A DNA stretch of 62,000 nt from Mesostigma viride. Its lineage: Eukaryota; Streptophyta; Mesostigmatophyceae; Mesostigmatales; Mesostigmataceae. The translations under genes and the position numbers were made by a program. The notes beneath the pieces were generated by a model. The model was not told the origin of the DNA and ran no database searches. It saw only the letters and a list, made by a program, of their open reading frames with translations. Each line of letters opens with the position of its first letter. Position 1 is the stretch's first letter. Location of the stretch: positions 197,501 through 259,500 of the forward strand of contig RPFO01002176.1 of assembly GCA_009746045.1 (NCBI GenBank). The letters are read 5' to 3'. Below, piece after piece: positions 9,297 to 24,200 of the stretch.

Positions 9297-12200
9297 CTAG
9301 TAGAGGCCAAACTCTGCCTTCTCTTTGTGCTCATGGATCTTTGTGTCAACCACCTCCCGGAACAGCTCAGGCGTCAGCTCGTTCTCGGCGCTCCCATAAA
9401 CCGCCCTGGCGGGGGGCACCACAAGCATGGCAGCCATGACGCGCAATGAGGGTAGATTTGGCTCAATTGAGTGGGAGGGGTGGGAGGCCTAATTGCCCTG
9501 ATTAATTGAACCTTGAAGGACATGTAGTGAGGGTAAAATCGGCTCGCTTGAGTGGGAGGGGTGGGCGGCCTAATTAATGAATTAATTGAAGGCGCACATA
9601 CACGCACACGCCCAGTAGCCTTAGCAGCTATACCACGGCAACAAGCTTCAAGGTCAACATCCCTGACAACCAAGGCTGCTGCACACAAACCTAGAAACAC
9701 CGGGGCACTGTCCAGAACGACATGTCACAATCATATTTGAAATATTGCATGAAGAACTACTACAATCCAATTGTATCCACCTCCAAGGTACACACCAGCA
9801 TTATTCATCACTATCATGTGCACTATTACTGTATTAGAGATGCAACTGGTAATAATACTACTAGAAGCAGGCCAGCTCACCCTTGCACGCTGGCCATAAG
9901 CTTGGCGAGCTCTCGCCCGGAGAAACCCTCGGTGCGGTCCGCGGCCCACCTGCGCGCGGGACAGTTGACAGTACAACGCGCGCAGGCGTGCCATACATGA
10001 TTTTGTGTCAGCCACGGCGAACTCATTGAAGGACATGAGAAACACCACGACCAAAGGGACTCCAACTACATGATGTAAGCCCATGTCGCAGACAGCCTTC
10101 CACATGCAGGCCAAGGCATAGCGGCCCCATCTTTCCCGCGTGCGTTAATTAAACTACAGTCAGAGAAAAACGATATTATTATTATTATCATCATTGTAGT
10201 ATGATTCTTGCATACTACTATGATTCTTGCATACTCCAGGTGCTTTCATGATAGGCAACGCAGACTTCCCAGAGTGATCTGGCTTGTCTGATACTCCTTA
10301 AGTAAACAGCCTTCCGCTGCAGGATTTGTTGTGACCACCATGCAAGGAGAGGAGGATGCATGCACAATGCACATCAGGTCGAATCCTGGCTGGCCAACCA
10401 GGCAGGCATGCGTGCGTGCGTGCGTGCACGCGGGAATGTGTGCGGGCGGCATGCATGAGTGCAAGCGGGCAGGTAGACAGGCAGGCACATGGGTGGGCAG
10501 GGCAGCAGCGGGCGGACTTCAACCAGGCACCGTTTGGTGCTGTGTGCCCTGGTAAGCAGCCGTAGAGAGGGGTTGGAGTGTGCGTGGGGTAGGATGAGGG
10601 GGAGGTATTGGACGCCCCGAGCACGTGGGATGCTCCAGACCGGATGCTGTAGACGTAATGCCATCGATGTTGCTGCAGACACCATGCGACAGATAGGATG
10701 CTGCGGACACGATGCCTTGCATCGCTCGCATTCCGTGCACAGACCGTGGACAGTGGACAGGCCTTTGTGTGCCGAGATCTGAGGCCTGTCCACGACAAAG
10801 TACCCGGGTTGTTCTCTAAAGTACCGCACTTGAAACCAGACTCTACAACGCAAGTGACTGGGTGGCCGCACTCACTTGAGATCCTCCTCCGTCACTCCCA
10901 CGATTTGGATCGGCTGTGTGCGAGAGCTGGTGGCACGGACAGGCACGGATAGGCACAGATAGGCACAGATAGGCACAGATAGGCAAAGATAGGCACCGAT
11001 AGGCACAGATAGGCATAGACAGGCACAGACAGGCACAGATAGGCACATATAGGCACAGATAGGCACAGACAGGCACAGACAGGCACAGGCAAGCACCAGC
11101 GGGCGTGCATAGTCACACACAAGCACGCACAGGCAAACACAGGCAAGCACAGGCGACCACAGAAACGACGAGGCACACGAAGTGGACCAGGACAAGTCGG
11201 GTCAAAATGGGGGCGTAAAAAAGAAAAAGAAAAAGATCAAGCAACTAATGTGCAATGGGACGCTGCCCCATTACGCCTGAGTGCCAGGAACGGCAGCCAT
11301 TAGGGGGTTGATCCGGCGGTTGGCAGTAGTTTGATCCGGCAGCACCCACAGGGGTACAAGAAAAGCGTACAGTAAGAGCGTTAAGTGGGTTGTCTCAAGG
11401 AGAGCATGGTGAGGTGAAGAATATCCAGGCAGGTATGCAGCATTTACCGTGCCGACCTGTTTCATACCGTACCGACCTGTTTTACACCGTACTGACCTGT
11501 TTTACACCGTAAATGGAGCCCACTTGAAGAACAAAACACCACATCTGGAAAGATACACCGAGCTCGATCGCAAGTGGTATCCGTTATCCACGAAACTGAT
11601 CCAATATATTTGACATCAATATCAATACTAAGTAAACAGCCCCTACGCGGCATCAAGCAGCAACGTGATCCAGACAGCTCTTGCCAACCAACAACAACAC
11701 GAAGAAACTCCCATGCCTGTGAGTACCCGAACATGCGCTACGACTACTCCATACGCCTACCTTCGCTAACACCAGTGTCTGCAACGGAGCCATCCATGGT
11801 CGCACGCGTACCGTGTACGTGTAGAGTGTGCGCACACTGCGTGCATAGTACTGCTTGCATACCCGAACAAGCGCTCGATCACCGAACGCACCCCTTGCAA
11901 ACCAACCAGCTACGACAACCAAACAGTTCTAGTCGCACTTGCGTACCCGAACAGCCGCTTGTACCACGGCCGCTTCTTGTCCTCCTGCGGGTGCACGATG
12001 TACTTGTCTAGGTACTGCCGCACGGAACAAAACACGCGGTACAGGGACAAACCAACCACAGGAACAGGGCACGGCAAAACAAGGGTCAATTGGGCACGCG
12101 CGAGGGGTTCGAAATGGTGTACTTATGAATTGGTCCAGATGCGGGCGCGCGCAGAGGGACGGAGCGAGGACAGCAGGTAGAGGGCACGGCGATTGAGCAG

Positions 12201-15200
12201 ATGGTGATGGAGGTTCATAAGATTAAATAACAGGTACTGTCGCATGCAGCAATACGCGGAGAGAGACAAGAGTGCAGAGAGCAGGTACAGGGCAGGGCAA
12301 GTACAAATCAACGTGAGGAGACACGCAGGGTGTGAGGGAAATAAGAGGCATGGTTCATCAGTGGATTAACGCAGGGTGTGAGGGAAATAAGAGGCATGGT
12401 TCATCAATCCATTAATTGACAAAGGAGCCAGATTTTCGAACATGTGTATGTGCGTGAGTTTGTGTGTGTGTGTGTGTGTGTGCGTATGTGTATGCGTGCA
12501 CATGTTTGTTGACAACATCGTGCGCGAGCTTGCACCCACCAGGTGCAGCAGCACAGGACCACTATTATACTTGGTATCCTGTATCATGAATAGATCCACA
12601 GGACCACTATTATACTTGGTATCCTGTATCATGAACAGATCCACAGGACCACTATTATACTTGGTATCCTGTATCATGAATAGATCCACAGGACCACTAT
12701 TATACTTGGTATCCTGTATCATGAACAGATCCACAGGACCACTATTATACTTGGTATCCTGTATCATGAACAGATCCACAGGACCACTATTATACTTGGT
12801 ATCCTGTATCATGAATAGATCCACAGGACCACTATTATACTTGGTATCCTGTATCATGAACAGATCCACAGGACCACTATTATACTTGGTATCCGAATTA
12901 TACATCATGAATAGATCCATAACTTAAAAAAGCGTGTTTGCAACCACCCGATGAGAACGCTGTGTGTGTTTGTCTGCACCCAGCAGGCTGAGATGCTCCT
13001 CCTTGCCACATGCTGTTTGCTAGCAACATTGTGTGCGTATGTGAGAGTGTTAGTTTGCACCCACCAGGTGCAGCAGGTTGAGCCGCTCCTCCTTGCCCGG
13101 CAGAGGGAACTCGATGGCCTGAGGAGGGGTGGGGGTGGGCGGCGGGCAGGAGCGGACACGTGGGCACAGATGTGAACCGATGGGATGGCAGGTGGAGAGG
13201 ACACATGAGGTCATACACACGAGCAAGCATGCGGTCAAGTCTTACCTCACGAGGTCCTGGGCAACAGCAAGCACGGATGGCCGGCACTTCGAAGTATCAT
13301 CAAGAAGGTGATGCCAAAAGCTTGTAGGAGTCATATTTTCGAGTTCTATTCTCTTATGCCACTTGGATTTTCCCATTTCTTGTGCTCTTGTGCCACTTGG
13401 CATATTCCATTTCTTATTCTCTCATGCCACCTGGCCTCATCCTCCACACTCACCTCCAACTCCTACCGCGACCTCCTACCTCCCCAGCACTCTTAACTAC
13501 TTTCCCATAGAAATTGTACCATAACAACCTGTTGAGCATTCCAGCATCCAGCAATCTAAGCGCACGCATACGGATACTGTGCGCGTCTTGCCCCAGCGGC
13601 TGATGTCACCTATGCAGCCCCGTCACGTCATCCGAACCCCATTCTCTCAGCAAAGCAGCCCGGTTCACACCGCTGCCCGCACTGGCCTACTCCACAGCCC
13701 GCACCCGTAACCTCGTCCCCATGCCCGCGCTTGCCTCACTCCTGTCCGTGCTTACCTCATCCACATGCCCACATGCTTACGTGTCATCCACACACACATA
13801 CAGCGAAAAGTGGATCTTCTTTGGGATCTTTTGGTCTTAAGTTTAGAAGCTGTTCGCTGACGTCACCGTGTCCGCGCTTACCTCATCCATGCGGTCAACA
13901 ACAGCAGGGTCCAGGTCCTTGGGCCGGTTGGTGGCGACGACCAGCACAAAGTCCCGCGTCTGGGGCAGGTGGGATGCCAGGGGGCAAACAAATAAGAGAA
14001 CCACACGGATAAGACTGAATGGATTAACCAACTGGTCTGCCTCAGTAATTGGTAGGTAGATGTGTGGGCGTAGCAAAGCGTAATCGTGGCTGGTTGCGTC
14101 TGGACGCAGAATGTCCATCTTGCCCCATCGCAGACTGCCCCTACCATGGTGTGGGGATGTAGAAAAGGCAAGTATCTGAAAGAGGAGAGTGCTTGAGTGA
14201 CTCTCGACCAACACAGCACTTCTTTCATGCGCAAGCATGTAGGCAGAACCTAGTAAAGCATCCTAGTAAAGAAAATAGGAACACATTGATTCTATTCCTA
14301 CCAACACATCGGAAATTTATTTCATCCCCGCTAGAAGGCATTGCTTTCGCAACGACAGCAGCAACATTCTGGCCACGCGATCTGCCAATCTTGAATGTGC
14401 TGCAACCTGTAAACCCCCAAAAGAAAAAAAAAAACTCACTGCAAGCAACTGCAGCAGCAGTCCACAGTCTAATATATCCTGAAAAGATACAGGACCCCCC
14501 ATTCCCCCCCCCCCCCCCCCCCCCCCGGGCACCTGGCGTCATGTCAGGGGAAAATCTCTCCTGTAATGACAGCAGCTTCATGATCCACCAGCGCACCCGC
14601 CCCACCTCCCCAATACCCCCCCAAACGCTACATACACACTTGGTCTACTGGCTAAAACAAAACAATAAGCAACAGGAGCATGACAAAAAAGTTAACTCCG
14701 CCAAATCTCCGCGACCCCTCCCCCCCCCCCCCCCCCTCCGCCCTTACCAGGTCTCCAGCTTAGAACGAGACAGCTGTAGTAACAGCATCAATACTAAAAC
14801 ATTGATTAGTATTTGTAGTATAAAGCACAGTCTCAGCCCCCCCCCCCCCGCCCCCCTTTACCTGGTCTCCTGTCCGGAACAGGACCGCATTGAGCGCGCT
14901 CCTCAGGTTCTCACTCATGATCTCCGTCCCTCGCCTGCGGCATCCCACATGATCCACGCAGCAGGGCAAGCATGCGTGTCATCCACACACCAGGGCAAGC
15001 ATGCGCGTCATCAACACAGCAGGGCCAGCATGCTCTCTTGCTAGCTCATTTGCCTGGCTTACCTACTCAAGCAGGCATCGACCTCATCCCGCCTATCCTA
15101 TTTACTAGTTTGGCAATAAAACGCCATCTCGCACTATTCAGGGCATTACCGAGTACGCGGCCTGATGCTCAGTCCTAATGCAGTCAGGCCTAATGCAGTG

Positions 15201-18200
15201 GCGGACTGACTGACCACCAATCCGCGCGAAGCGAGAACTACGAACTACGCGTACCGGCCGGGCAGCGGGCAGCGGGCAGTCCCTCCATGGTCTTTCTATC
15301 GCCAAAAAGTGACCTTTTTTTTTGCTGGGCGAAGCCAGCAGGTCACACTAGTCTCTTCTAAGCTTGGCTAACCTACTCACTCGCTTGATTGTTTGCTTGC
15401 TTGATCCTTGCTTGGCTCACCTACTCAAGAAGGCATCCGCCTCATCGATGAAGAGCAGCAGACCCTTCTTGCTGCTCTTTGCCCAGTCAAACAGCTCATG
15501 GATTTTGGTGACCGCGTCCTGCCATCCGAGCGGAAAGGTTATGGGACAATAAACGATGACCCGGCACATGGCATGGGGGAGAGCGTGAGGTAAAAAAATG
15601 CGAGGGCAAGCTTGATGACATCACCATAATGGAGAGTGAACCGAAAAAAAGCCATTAATGAGCAAGTGGCCCATGTGTGCTCCAGCGACGCTCACCTCCT
15701 TGAGCGGGCCGATGTCACCTCCCGACATCATCGCATAGTCCAAGCCCTGCCCGGAGAAAAGGGAGCACGGCCCCGAGACCATGAAGACAGCACAGACAGC
15801 AAGAAGCACCGAGCACAAGACGTACCAGTCAGCATTTAGCACTCCTAATCCACCCACCATTTACCACTAGCAACCTTGAGTTGAGCAAGCTCCAGCGAAT
15901 TAGAAAAGTACTGTTATCATAAATCTCACCCGGAAGAGCGCAGCAGTACAACAAAAACGGCCAGCCGCCAGATCACGACAATTAGGCCTCTAGGCATTTC
16001 TATCAGAACGCCCGCAATTAAGCTGTACTACCGTTTCCAGATAAAAATGAGCTGAAGGTCCACGCATACTCTGCCAGCCCATATTCCAAGGCGCTAGGCC
16101 ACGTGAGGACCGATGCATCCCCGACTACCGACGGCACCATCATTTGAGGATGGCATGATCACTACAACATGAATGGTTGGGGATGGCATGATGACTACAA
16201 AGGGGGAGCCCTTGCCCAGCTCTCTCCGGCAAAGCCAATGCTAACACCAGATGCTGGTTGTACCGGGTACGAGGACCCCCCACCCCCACCCCACCCCACC
16301 CCACCCCACCCCCACCCCACCCCCACCCACCCATGCGCGTTTGCCAGCAGCTTGCTCCTTGTGGGGGCTGTCCCAGCACTAGCCTCCTGCATGGATAGCC
16401 TATCTGCAGTAGTTACCTATCTATGCCTACCTCTAGTAATTACCTATGTCTAGTATTTGCCTACTTGCCTATCTCTAGCGAGAATAGGTAAGTAACGGAG
16501 ACATTGGCAGTACTTGCCTATCTCTTCTCTATTTGTCAAAGTCGTCGGACCCCATGAACCCAGGCCCGTGGCTGTTTGCTCACCGATTTTTGTGCCAGCG
16601 TCCGTGCAGCCATGGTCTTGCCTGTGCCAGGTGGCCCGTAGAAGAGCATGTGGCGGAAGGGGGCACTGCACGCATCCGCAAAACGATGCGCAAAAGAGGT
16701 GGCATGATGCACAGTGAACGTGCCACGTAAAAGGATTGCACACACGCACGTATTGGGATATTTATTGAGAAGGAACAAAGCGCCGACCATCCAATGCAAC
16801 GAAACAAAGTGTCATCAAGGACCAGACGTCATGAACATGGTGTTGCCACGCTTCACGATATTGCATGGTGTTGCACCCTTTTATTTATTATTATCATTAT
16901 TATTTTGGTTTCATTATTTATTGCTTTTTTAAGCACGGTACCTCTTCACAATATCGTTATCGGTATCACAAGGAATGGAAGAGCACGAATTCGCAATGAA
17001 TTAAGGAGCCCGCAAGGTATCGTGGGCATCACAAGGAACGGAGCGCCCACAGATACAGAGCGCCCCAGGGATCGGCGCAAGGCGACGCAGATGCTGGGAT
17101 GAGCAGCATCGTTTCCTCTACTTGTGCTGTTCTCAAAGGCCTTCTCTTTTCTCTGTGATACTGAAGTACCAAATCGTGTACTACGTACCTGTGGAGCTTG
17201 CAAGCACTATAATACAGTACTAGAGCGATGCTCTGACACTATAACACATACCCCAGTAAATACTATGCCACTACAACATCATAGCACGGGACCCGCGCAC
17301 AATAACACTACAGCGCATACCAGCGCACTAACAATACAGCACGCACCCGTGCAGCTTGGTGTTGGCAGTGGCCACTGCCAGCCGCGACACACGCTCCAGC
17401 AGCTCCTTATTCAGGATGACGTCACCAAACCGGCGCGTCACACGGGTGAGTGGGGCGTGACTTTCGGCCGCCGCTGCCGCCGCGTCCCCTTCCCTCGCCC
17501 CCAGCGCGCCCGTGGGCACCGAGTGGGCAGTGACCGCGCCGCCGCCGCCTGCACGATAGGTTAACACCCATACATTGATAGTGGTATACAGATACATAGA
17601 TAGTGGTAGTGTACATAGTGCAATATATACATATGTGGGTATCCATAACAACCCTTGGTCAGTTTCAAACCGAACCTTTATGGGTTCCTTACTCGAGGGG
17701 CGTGGTACGCAGCATAACAACACTGACAGCTACGCGGCCATGCTAGGGAAGGGCAAATGTCTCCAGAATCTCTTGATTGGCCGGGAACTAGCAAACGATT
17801 TTCACAGATTTTCACTCAAGTTGGTCGCCCGGACTGGAATATTTGCTCGCGTTCAGTGGGCCCTAAATGTGCACACGTTCCATAGACGGTTGTAGTAGAG
17901 TAGGTGACGTGTCCGGCCGGAGACCAGCCACAAACGCCGGAGAGGCACAATATTGGTTACTACCGGGGGCCCGGGGGCGAAGCCCCCGTTCTTGTATCCA
18001 TATATACAAATATCGTAACCATGAGACAACCAGCACTTACTATACTTAAATAGATGGGCATCCACGTGGCAACGAGCGGTATGACGAAGGAGACAACCGG
18101 AATCAGAAAGAGGTACATCATACTAATGCAAGAAGGAGCGGAATCGATTGCAAATAGGGAAAGTGCGAGGAATTAAAAATGTTACGGAGATTAAACCTCT

Positions 18201-21200
18201 TGAGGGCCGCGCAGAGCTGGGGAGGGGCCGCGGGGGTGGCCGATGAGTAGGCGTGCTCCTTAATTCCATGCGAGTGGATGTGCTCTCTTGAGCCCGGGCT
18301 CATCAGGCATGTGAGAATACGCTACAAGAGCCTTCCTAGTGCACCCCGATATGGATATCGTGAACCCCTTTTTCATGAACCTACGGCTTCGCAAGGTAAC
18401 CCGTAACCCCCTTAGAATGCGATCAGAGACATACTTCTCCCCCAAGCCTGCCACTGCCCTATTCACAATATTGTTTCACCACAAATTCTGCCCACCAGAG
18501 ATCCAAGCCGCATCAGGTCCATAGTCTCATTACTCTCCCTTCCTGAGCACTCTTCTGATCCTCCCTGACTACTATGCTTGCCTAGCACGTGCACGAGGAC
18601 GGGATCCAACGAGCACGCGAGCAGGCAGACGAAGTGTTGTAATCTAGACAGCACTGCCTACTTCCACGACAAGAAAAAAAATCTCCCCCCAAATGATCTC
18701 CCTTGAAAGAAAAAACTTCCTGGGCCAAACGGGGTTGCTAATCTGGCATCCACTTTTCCCCCTTGCCTCTAGCATCCCACATACCTCCTTCTTTACTCAA
18801 AAAGCCGCCCCCGCGTGCCCATGGCTTCAGCCGCGTTGTCTCCCGCACGAGCGTGGGCTGGCCCATGGCTTTCTCAATCATGCGCGCCGCCAGCTTGGTC
18901 CCCTCCCTGCGTTCATCATCCATCCATGATTGCACCCAGCTTTCGTTCATCCATCCATTCGTTATTCCATCCGGAATTGGTTCATCGATTCACTGTTGCA
19001 CCCAGCATTCATTCACCCATCCATTCGTCATCGCAGCCAGCATTCGTACATTCATTCCTGATTGCAATCAGCATTTGTTCATCCACCCATGACTGCGTAA
19101 GCATGCACTACTGCAGCTTCACAAGCCAGGTACAAGCTACAAACAGCATTTCAACAGCTGTGGAATCCCGAGTTTGAATCGCCACAGGGCATCTAGACAG
19201 AACACGGTCCCTCATTACGAGCTAGTACAACCCATAAAAAAAGATGGGTCATACGGGCTCATAATTAGGGACACCTGCCTGTACAATCTCCCACCAAAGC
19301 AGCAAGGGACCAGGTTTGGGCGGCATGTCCAACAACGAACGGCTGCGCAAGCAACAGGTCAGGCAGGATATCCCCACGCCGGTTACCTGACAGAAAATAG
19401 TAAGCAACTGGGGGGCACTTTGATCAGGGGGAGGAAGGGGGGGGGGCTAACGGGTCCAACAATGCGGGGGCAGGCCTCTAGTACCGGGTCGGGCAACGGG
19501 CAAGCGACAGGGTGCCCCTTTAGTTTGGCCCTTTCTGGCCCTTTCGCCACTTTCTGCCCCTTGACTCCATTGCCAGGAAACGAGAGACTGGCCTTACACA
19601 GCGGGTGCAACCACAAACTGCCAGGCAAGCAGGGGGGGGGGGGCTACCTGGCTCCGTAGACGCCCGCCGCCAGCAGCGTGACTCCTCCCACCACCACGTA
19701 CTGCTTGTTGCGGTCACTTGCCAGCGACGTGAAGCCCTCTGCGTGCCGCCATCACCGAGCCGACCGCAGGTCATGGTCATGGTTATGGTCACTATAAATT
19801 CTTGGATACTTGTCATAATCTCAAAGAAACACACAAAGTCAGAAACAAGCCAGAAACAAGCCAGAAACATGCCAGAAACATGCCAGAAACAAGCTAAAAC
19901 AGTAACGATGACTGCAGAAAGGGGTTTTCACAGGAACCAACCGGTGCACTTTCGGGGAACGCCACTGGAAAATCTGAAACAGTTTGATAACCGAACGTGC
20001 CAAGACGCTGACTGTACCCAAGCGAGTAAAGAGAATTTGCGAGAAGGAAGGGCAGTAGGGCATGACAAAAGATCTGCGTGCATGTATGAATCATAGTAAT
20101 ACCAGAGGGCTGCGGCTTTCTTGAGAACCCAGACACACAAGCCACTACATCAGCAAAGAAAAAGATTCGCAAGGGACCCATCCATGCCATGAGAAACCCC
20201 TAAGTTGCCGTTAGCAAACCCCACGCGCGCAGCTTTACCCCTGCAACTTGCTCAATTCCGTTTCCCACCTGCTCTACCCCCAGCCCCATCACTGGCCCCC
20301 CCCCCCCCCCCCCGCCCCACGCGCCTCTGGCCCACCCACTCTCTGCCCCGCGCGCCCCCTCCCAAATCTAGCCCTTCTCCTCAACACCAGCGAGCATACG
20401 GAAGTTGGCGGAGAGAGCGCCCCACCCCAATGCCCTCTGTTCTGCCCTCTCCCCCTCCACCCCATCCCAACCCCACCCACTTGGAGCGCTCACTGCTCTG
20501 CCCCCCCCCCCCCCCCCCCCCCTCAGAGCGCTCACGCACCGCCGACTTGCTTGAATGTGGCGGAGATGGCGGCGAGCAGCTTGTCCTTCTCCGCGTCCAT
20601 CCGCGCCAGCAGCTGCCGCCGGTTCACGTCTTCGTTCTGGCGATTCTCCAGCACGCGCCCTTCGGCCTCGGCGAGCGCCTTGACGCGCAGCGTCTCACGC
20701 TCCAGCTGGCGTGGTTTGGCGTGGTTTTGTGTGGTGTAGGGTGCAGCAGTGTTCATGGAACGTAGCGAAAGAAGAGGGAAGAAGAGGGAAAAGGGGCACA
20801 TCAGTAAAGCTGGGCGCACAGCGACTCGCGATCCAGCTGGCATGGTGGGGTGGGGTGTAAAGTGGAATGGTTTGGTGTGGTGTGGTATGTCGGTTAGGGT
20901 AGGGCACACCGGTGGGGCGTAGGGATGATCTTCGCCAGCCATAGGGATCGAAGAGTTGGGGACACATAATGGATGCTGGGCATACATGGCCCTCTCCACG
21001 CCAGCGGGCGTGGTTTGGTTTCGTGTGCTGTAGGGTAAATGGGTGTTTGTGGGGCGTAATGAAAGAAGAGTTGGGAAAGAAGCCCGGAGCCACACATCGT
21101 GGAAGCTGGGAGAGCAGCGTCTCTCGCGCTACAGCGGGCGGGGTGGAAGGAGAACGGGGTAGGGTAGAAGGAAATTGGGGCTGGTGCCACGATGTCACAG

Positions 21201-24200
21201 CTGCGCTGCCATGGTTTTCAGAGGAGGGAGTTGGGGGAAAGCTGTCGCAGCCGCGGTTGGGTGGTAAAAATGACATTGTCAACTTGTCAAAATGGGCAAC
21301 TTGTCGACATTTTGAACTAACTTTGCTGTTTGGTTTGGGACCATGGTGGCTTCGAGTTGTACTACTACGAGTCCTACTACTACATTGAGTCCTGCTACTT
21401 TCTGCAATGAAGAGATAAGAATCCGTGCTTGGTACTCAGCAATGAACTCAGACATGCGACGGTTTCTTCACGTTCATGGACTTCTTCTCATTCATGGAAT
21501 GCATATGCGAGTTTCTACTCACACCCTCACATTCCTTGATCGATAATCATATTTTTTTTAAATGGCCCGACGCGATGTGAAGTCCAAGAGGGCATAACAG
21601 AAAAGAAATTGGTGCTGGCATACGTGCTGGGGTGAGTCTCGCATACGGTGTGAGGACAAGGGAGACTGATCGACTCGCAGATCGCAATGGTGCGGCTTGC
21701 CGTCACGGAAGCGTTATGACGCAGCTTGCTGTCACGGGCCACTGAATGCATTCAGCTTCCCATTAGGCGGCCAAGCTGTAGCATCTACCCCAAAAGAGCT
21801 TGGGCAATGGCGGACTCGATAATTGATTTTTCAAAAAAAACAATCACAATAAGCCATAGGTATTGAGTATTCATGAAAAAATGGAAGGTGAATCCCCGGT
21901 GCGTGATGGGAAAATAGATGGACATGGCATGCAAGAAACATAGAACTTTACGGAATCAAATTGGCCTCACAGAAGCGTGTGTAGAGCGTACTCGATATAA
22001 CGCACACGCCAACACAACAAGATCACGAGGCTTGTCTTGGCTATTGGCAAAGGTCCAACAAGACTAGTTGAATTAGGCATCCAAAATAAACGTGCTCCTG
22101 CATGGCACGGCGCCCCGCAATCATTATGTCAAACAAATCACTATGACCACTAGGGCCGTTGTCAGCACAGCGAGGACAACACAACCAACTGCACCGCAAC
22201 ATTCGCGTTAGAACACCAGTTGCGCCCGCACCTGCGCCCGGTGCTCGTCGGTTTGCCGTCGCTCCGCCTGGATCCGCTCTTCTGTTTGGCGACGAACGGT
22301 CTCCTGTGGCATGGGGGCAGATATTTACGGGGGCAGACATATACAGGGGCAGATATACATGGGGGCAGATATAAATGGGGGCATATATATGGGGGCAGAT
22401 ATTTACGGGGGCAGACATATACAGGGGCAGATATATATGGGGGCAGATATTTACGGGGGCAGACATATACAGGGGCAGATATACATGGGGGCAGATATAA
22501 ATGGGGGCATATATATATGGGGGCAAAGGTGAGGGATGTCATATGACAAATTGTTTTGTATGCATGTTGCGTTAGGGTATTTTGCGTGGAAGCCTTTCAG
22601 GTTGTGGTAGTGGTTCGGGTTTTGGGTTTCCGGTCAAATAAAACTATAGAATGTGATAGGTGCAGGTGCGGCAGAGCTTCAGGGTGCAGGGTGTACAGCT
22701 CGAGGTCCAGGGTTCAGCAGGGCAGCCAGAGTTCAATGTTTACTGCTTTCACGTCCGGAGCGATGCAAGAGTTGTTGGAATAGCAGAAAGGAAGGACTAT
22801 CTGTAGTAGTATATCTTTTACGAAGAATGTGATTATTGCCTATTAATTCCAATCCGACTCACCCTGCTACATACAAACTCATACTGTTATGACTATCATG
22901 TCAACTGTTGCAAGTATTCCACTAGAAAACGTACGAAGGGGGACAGCCTCTGGATACAGGCACCAGCACAGGCAGTGACAACATGGCAGGCCATGAGGGA
23001 CAAATACCAAGAAGCAAAGGCTAGGCTTTGCGATAGCGACCCCTTCAGGGGGTTGGATGGGCCGAATCTAGCGAAGCAAGGCCAGCACAATGCTCTGTGG
23101 TAAAAGTGGCATATTATACTTGCATTTCTATGACATCGAGCCAGCTGGACCATTGGCCAAAACGACAGAATATTTAGGCATGCCGGATGGGCAGTCACGT
23201 AGTCGTAGCAAACTTGCCCTGTTCTATCCCACACCAGGACACCTGCGTTGGCAAACAAACTAACACTGGGCTATTCGCCACGTGCATGATGTGGGGTAAA
23301 CTGGTGTCTAAACAGGCTCATCGTTTTGAACAATCCATCGACCCCAATGAGTCCGTACCGTTTAATGGACGGGCACAAACCATTGGAAACGGCTTCCTTG
23401 CTGTTTGATCTGGGTTACCACGGTTCTGCACAACCCTCCTCTATACTCCCCATCAGGTTAAGTGACCTGTTTACGAGCGATTGCTGCATGCACCTTGACC
23501 AGCATGTGATAGAAAAAAACATTGCGGATGGGTGAAAGCGCATCACTATACAACTCTTGGTGTAAGGACCTGTTTCATGAGTGACTCCTCCTGCAACTTG
23601 ACCAGCTCCACATTTCTTTGCCGTTGGCTCTCATGCTCTAGCTGCACGCACGAACAGGGTGGGAGGCATGTTGCGGAGGCAAGAAGAAGAGTGTCAGCAT
23701 TGGCATCACATAGCGAGGTGGCGGCAGAAAGAAAGGGACAGGGTTGTGCATATATGACCGGGAAGCAAGAGAGTTAGTCGTGTCGGCATACTATCATCCA
23801 TGAGGCAGCCAGCGCAGGACAGAAATCTGGAAGAATCCGGAGCATGGTAGCTCGAGCCTGCTGTTATTATATCCGCGTTTGTCGATGCGTTCAGGATCAT
23901 GGAAATGAATGGAGGTGGAAATGTCTAGCCTTGTACGTTTGAGTAATGGCTACCTAACGTTCAGAGCTAGACCAAGACGGTTGAGCTAAGAAACAAACTC
24001 GCGTGATCAGTGCGTTTGTTCCTAGCGGCCAGGAATGTCCGGCTGTAAGTATCACGGTTGCGATCGCTCTCCCGCTATTTGTGTGAGGAATCACCCTCAA
24101 TGGAAATAAATGCCCACCATTTAACACAATAATAGTCATGTCATTTACTGATACTCCTGATAGTGCCACCCACGCACGCCTACCTGCATGCGGTTGCGCG

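Noticed and set aside
10843-11195. Cys/Leu-rich ORFs ([10 protein letters not shown] units) on the minus strand
   Set aside because: 10-bp repeat array in ATAD3 intron 16.
12366-12927. 161- and 184-codon repeat proteins ([15 protein letters not shown]-type units)
   Set aside because: They are produced by the 45-bp minisatellite inside ATAD3 intron 15; no exon borders or family match.
18040-18125. Hydrophobic minus-strand segment ([16 protein letters not shown]) as an extra ATAD3 exon
   Set aside because: Exons 8 and 9 already join in phase and match the plant protein; this segment has no counterpart in the family.
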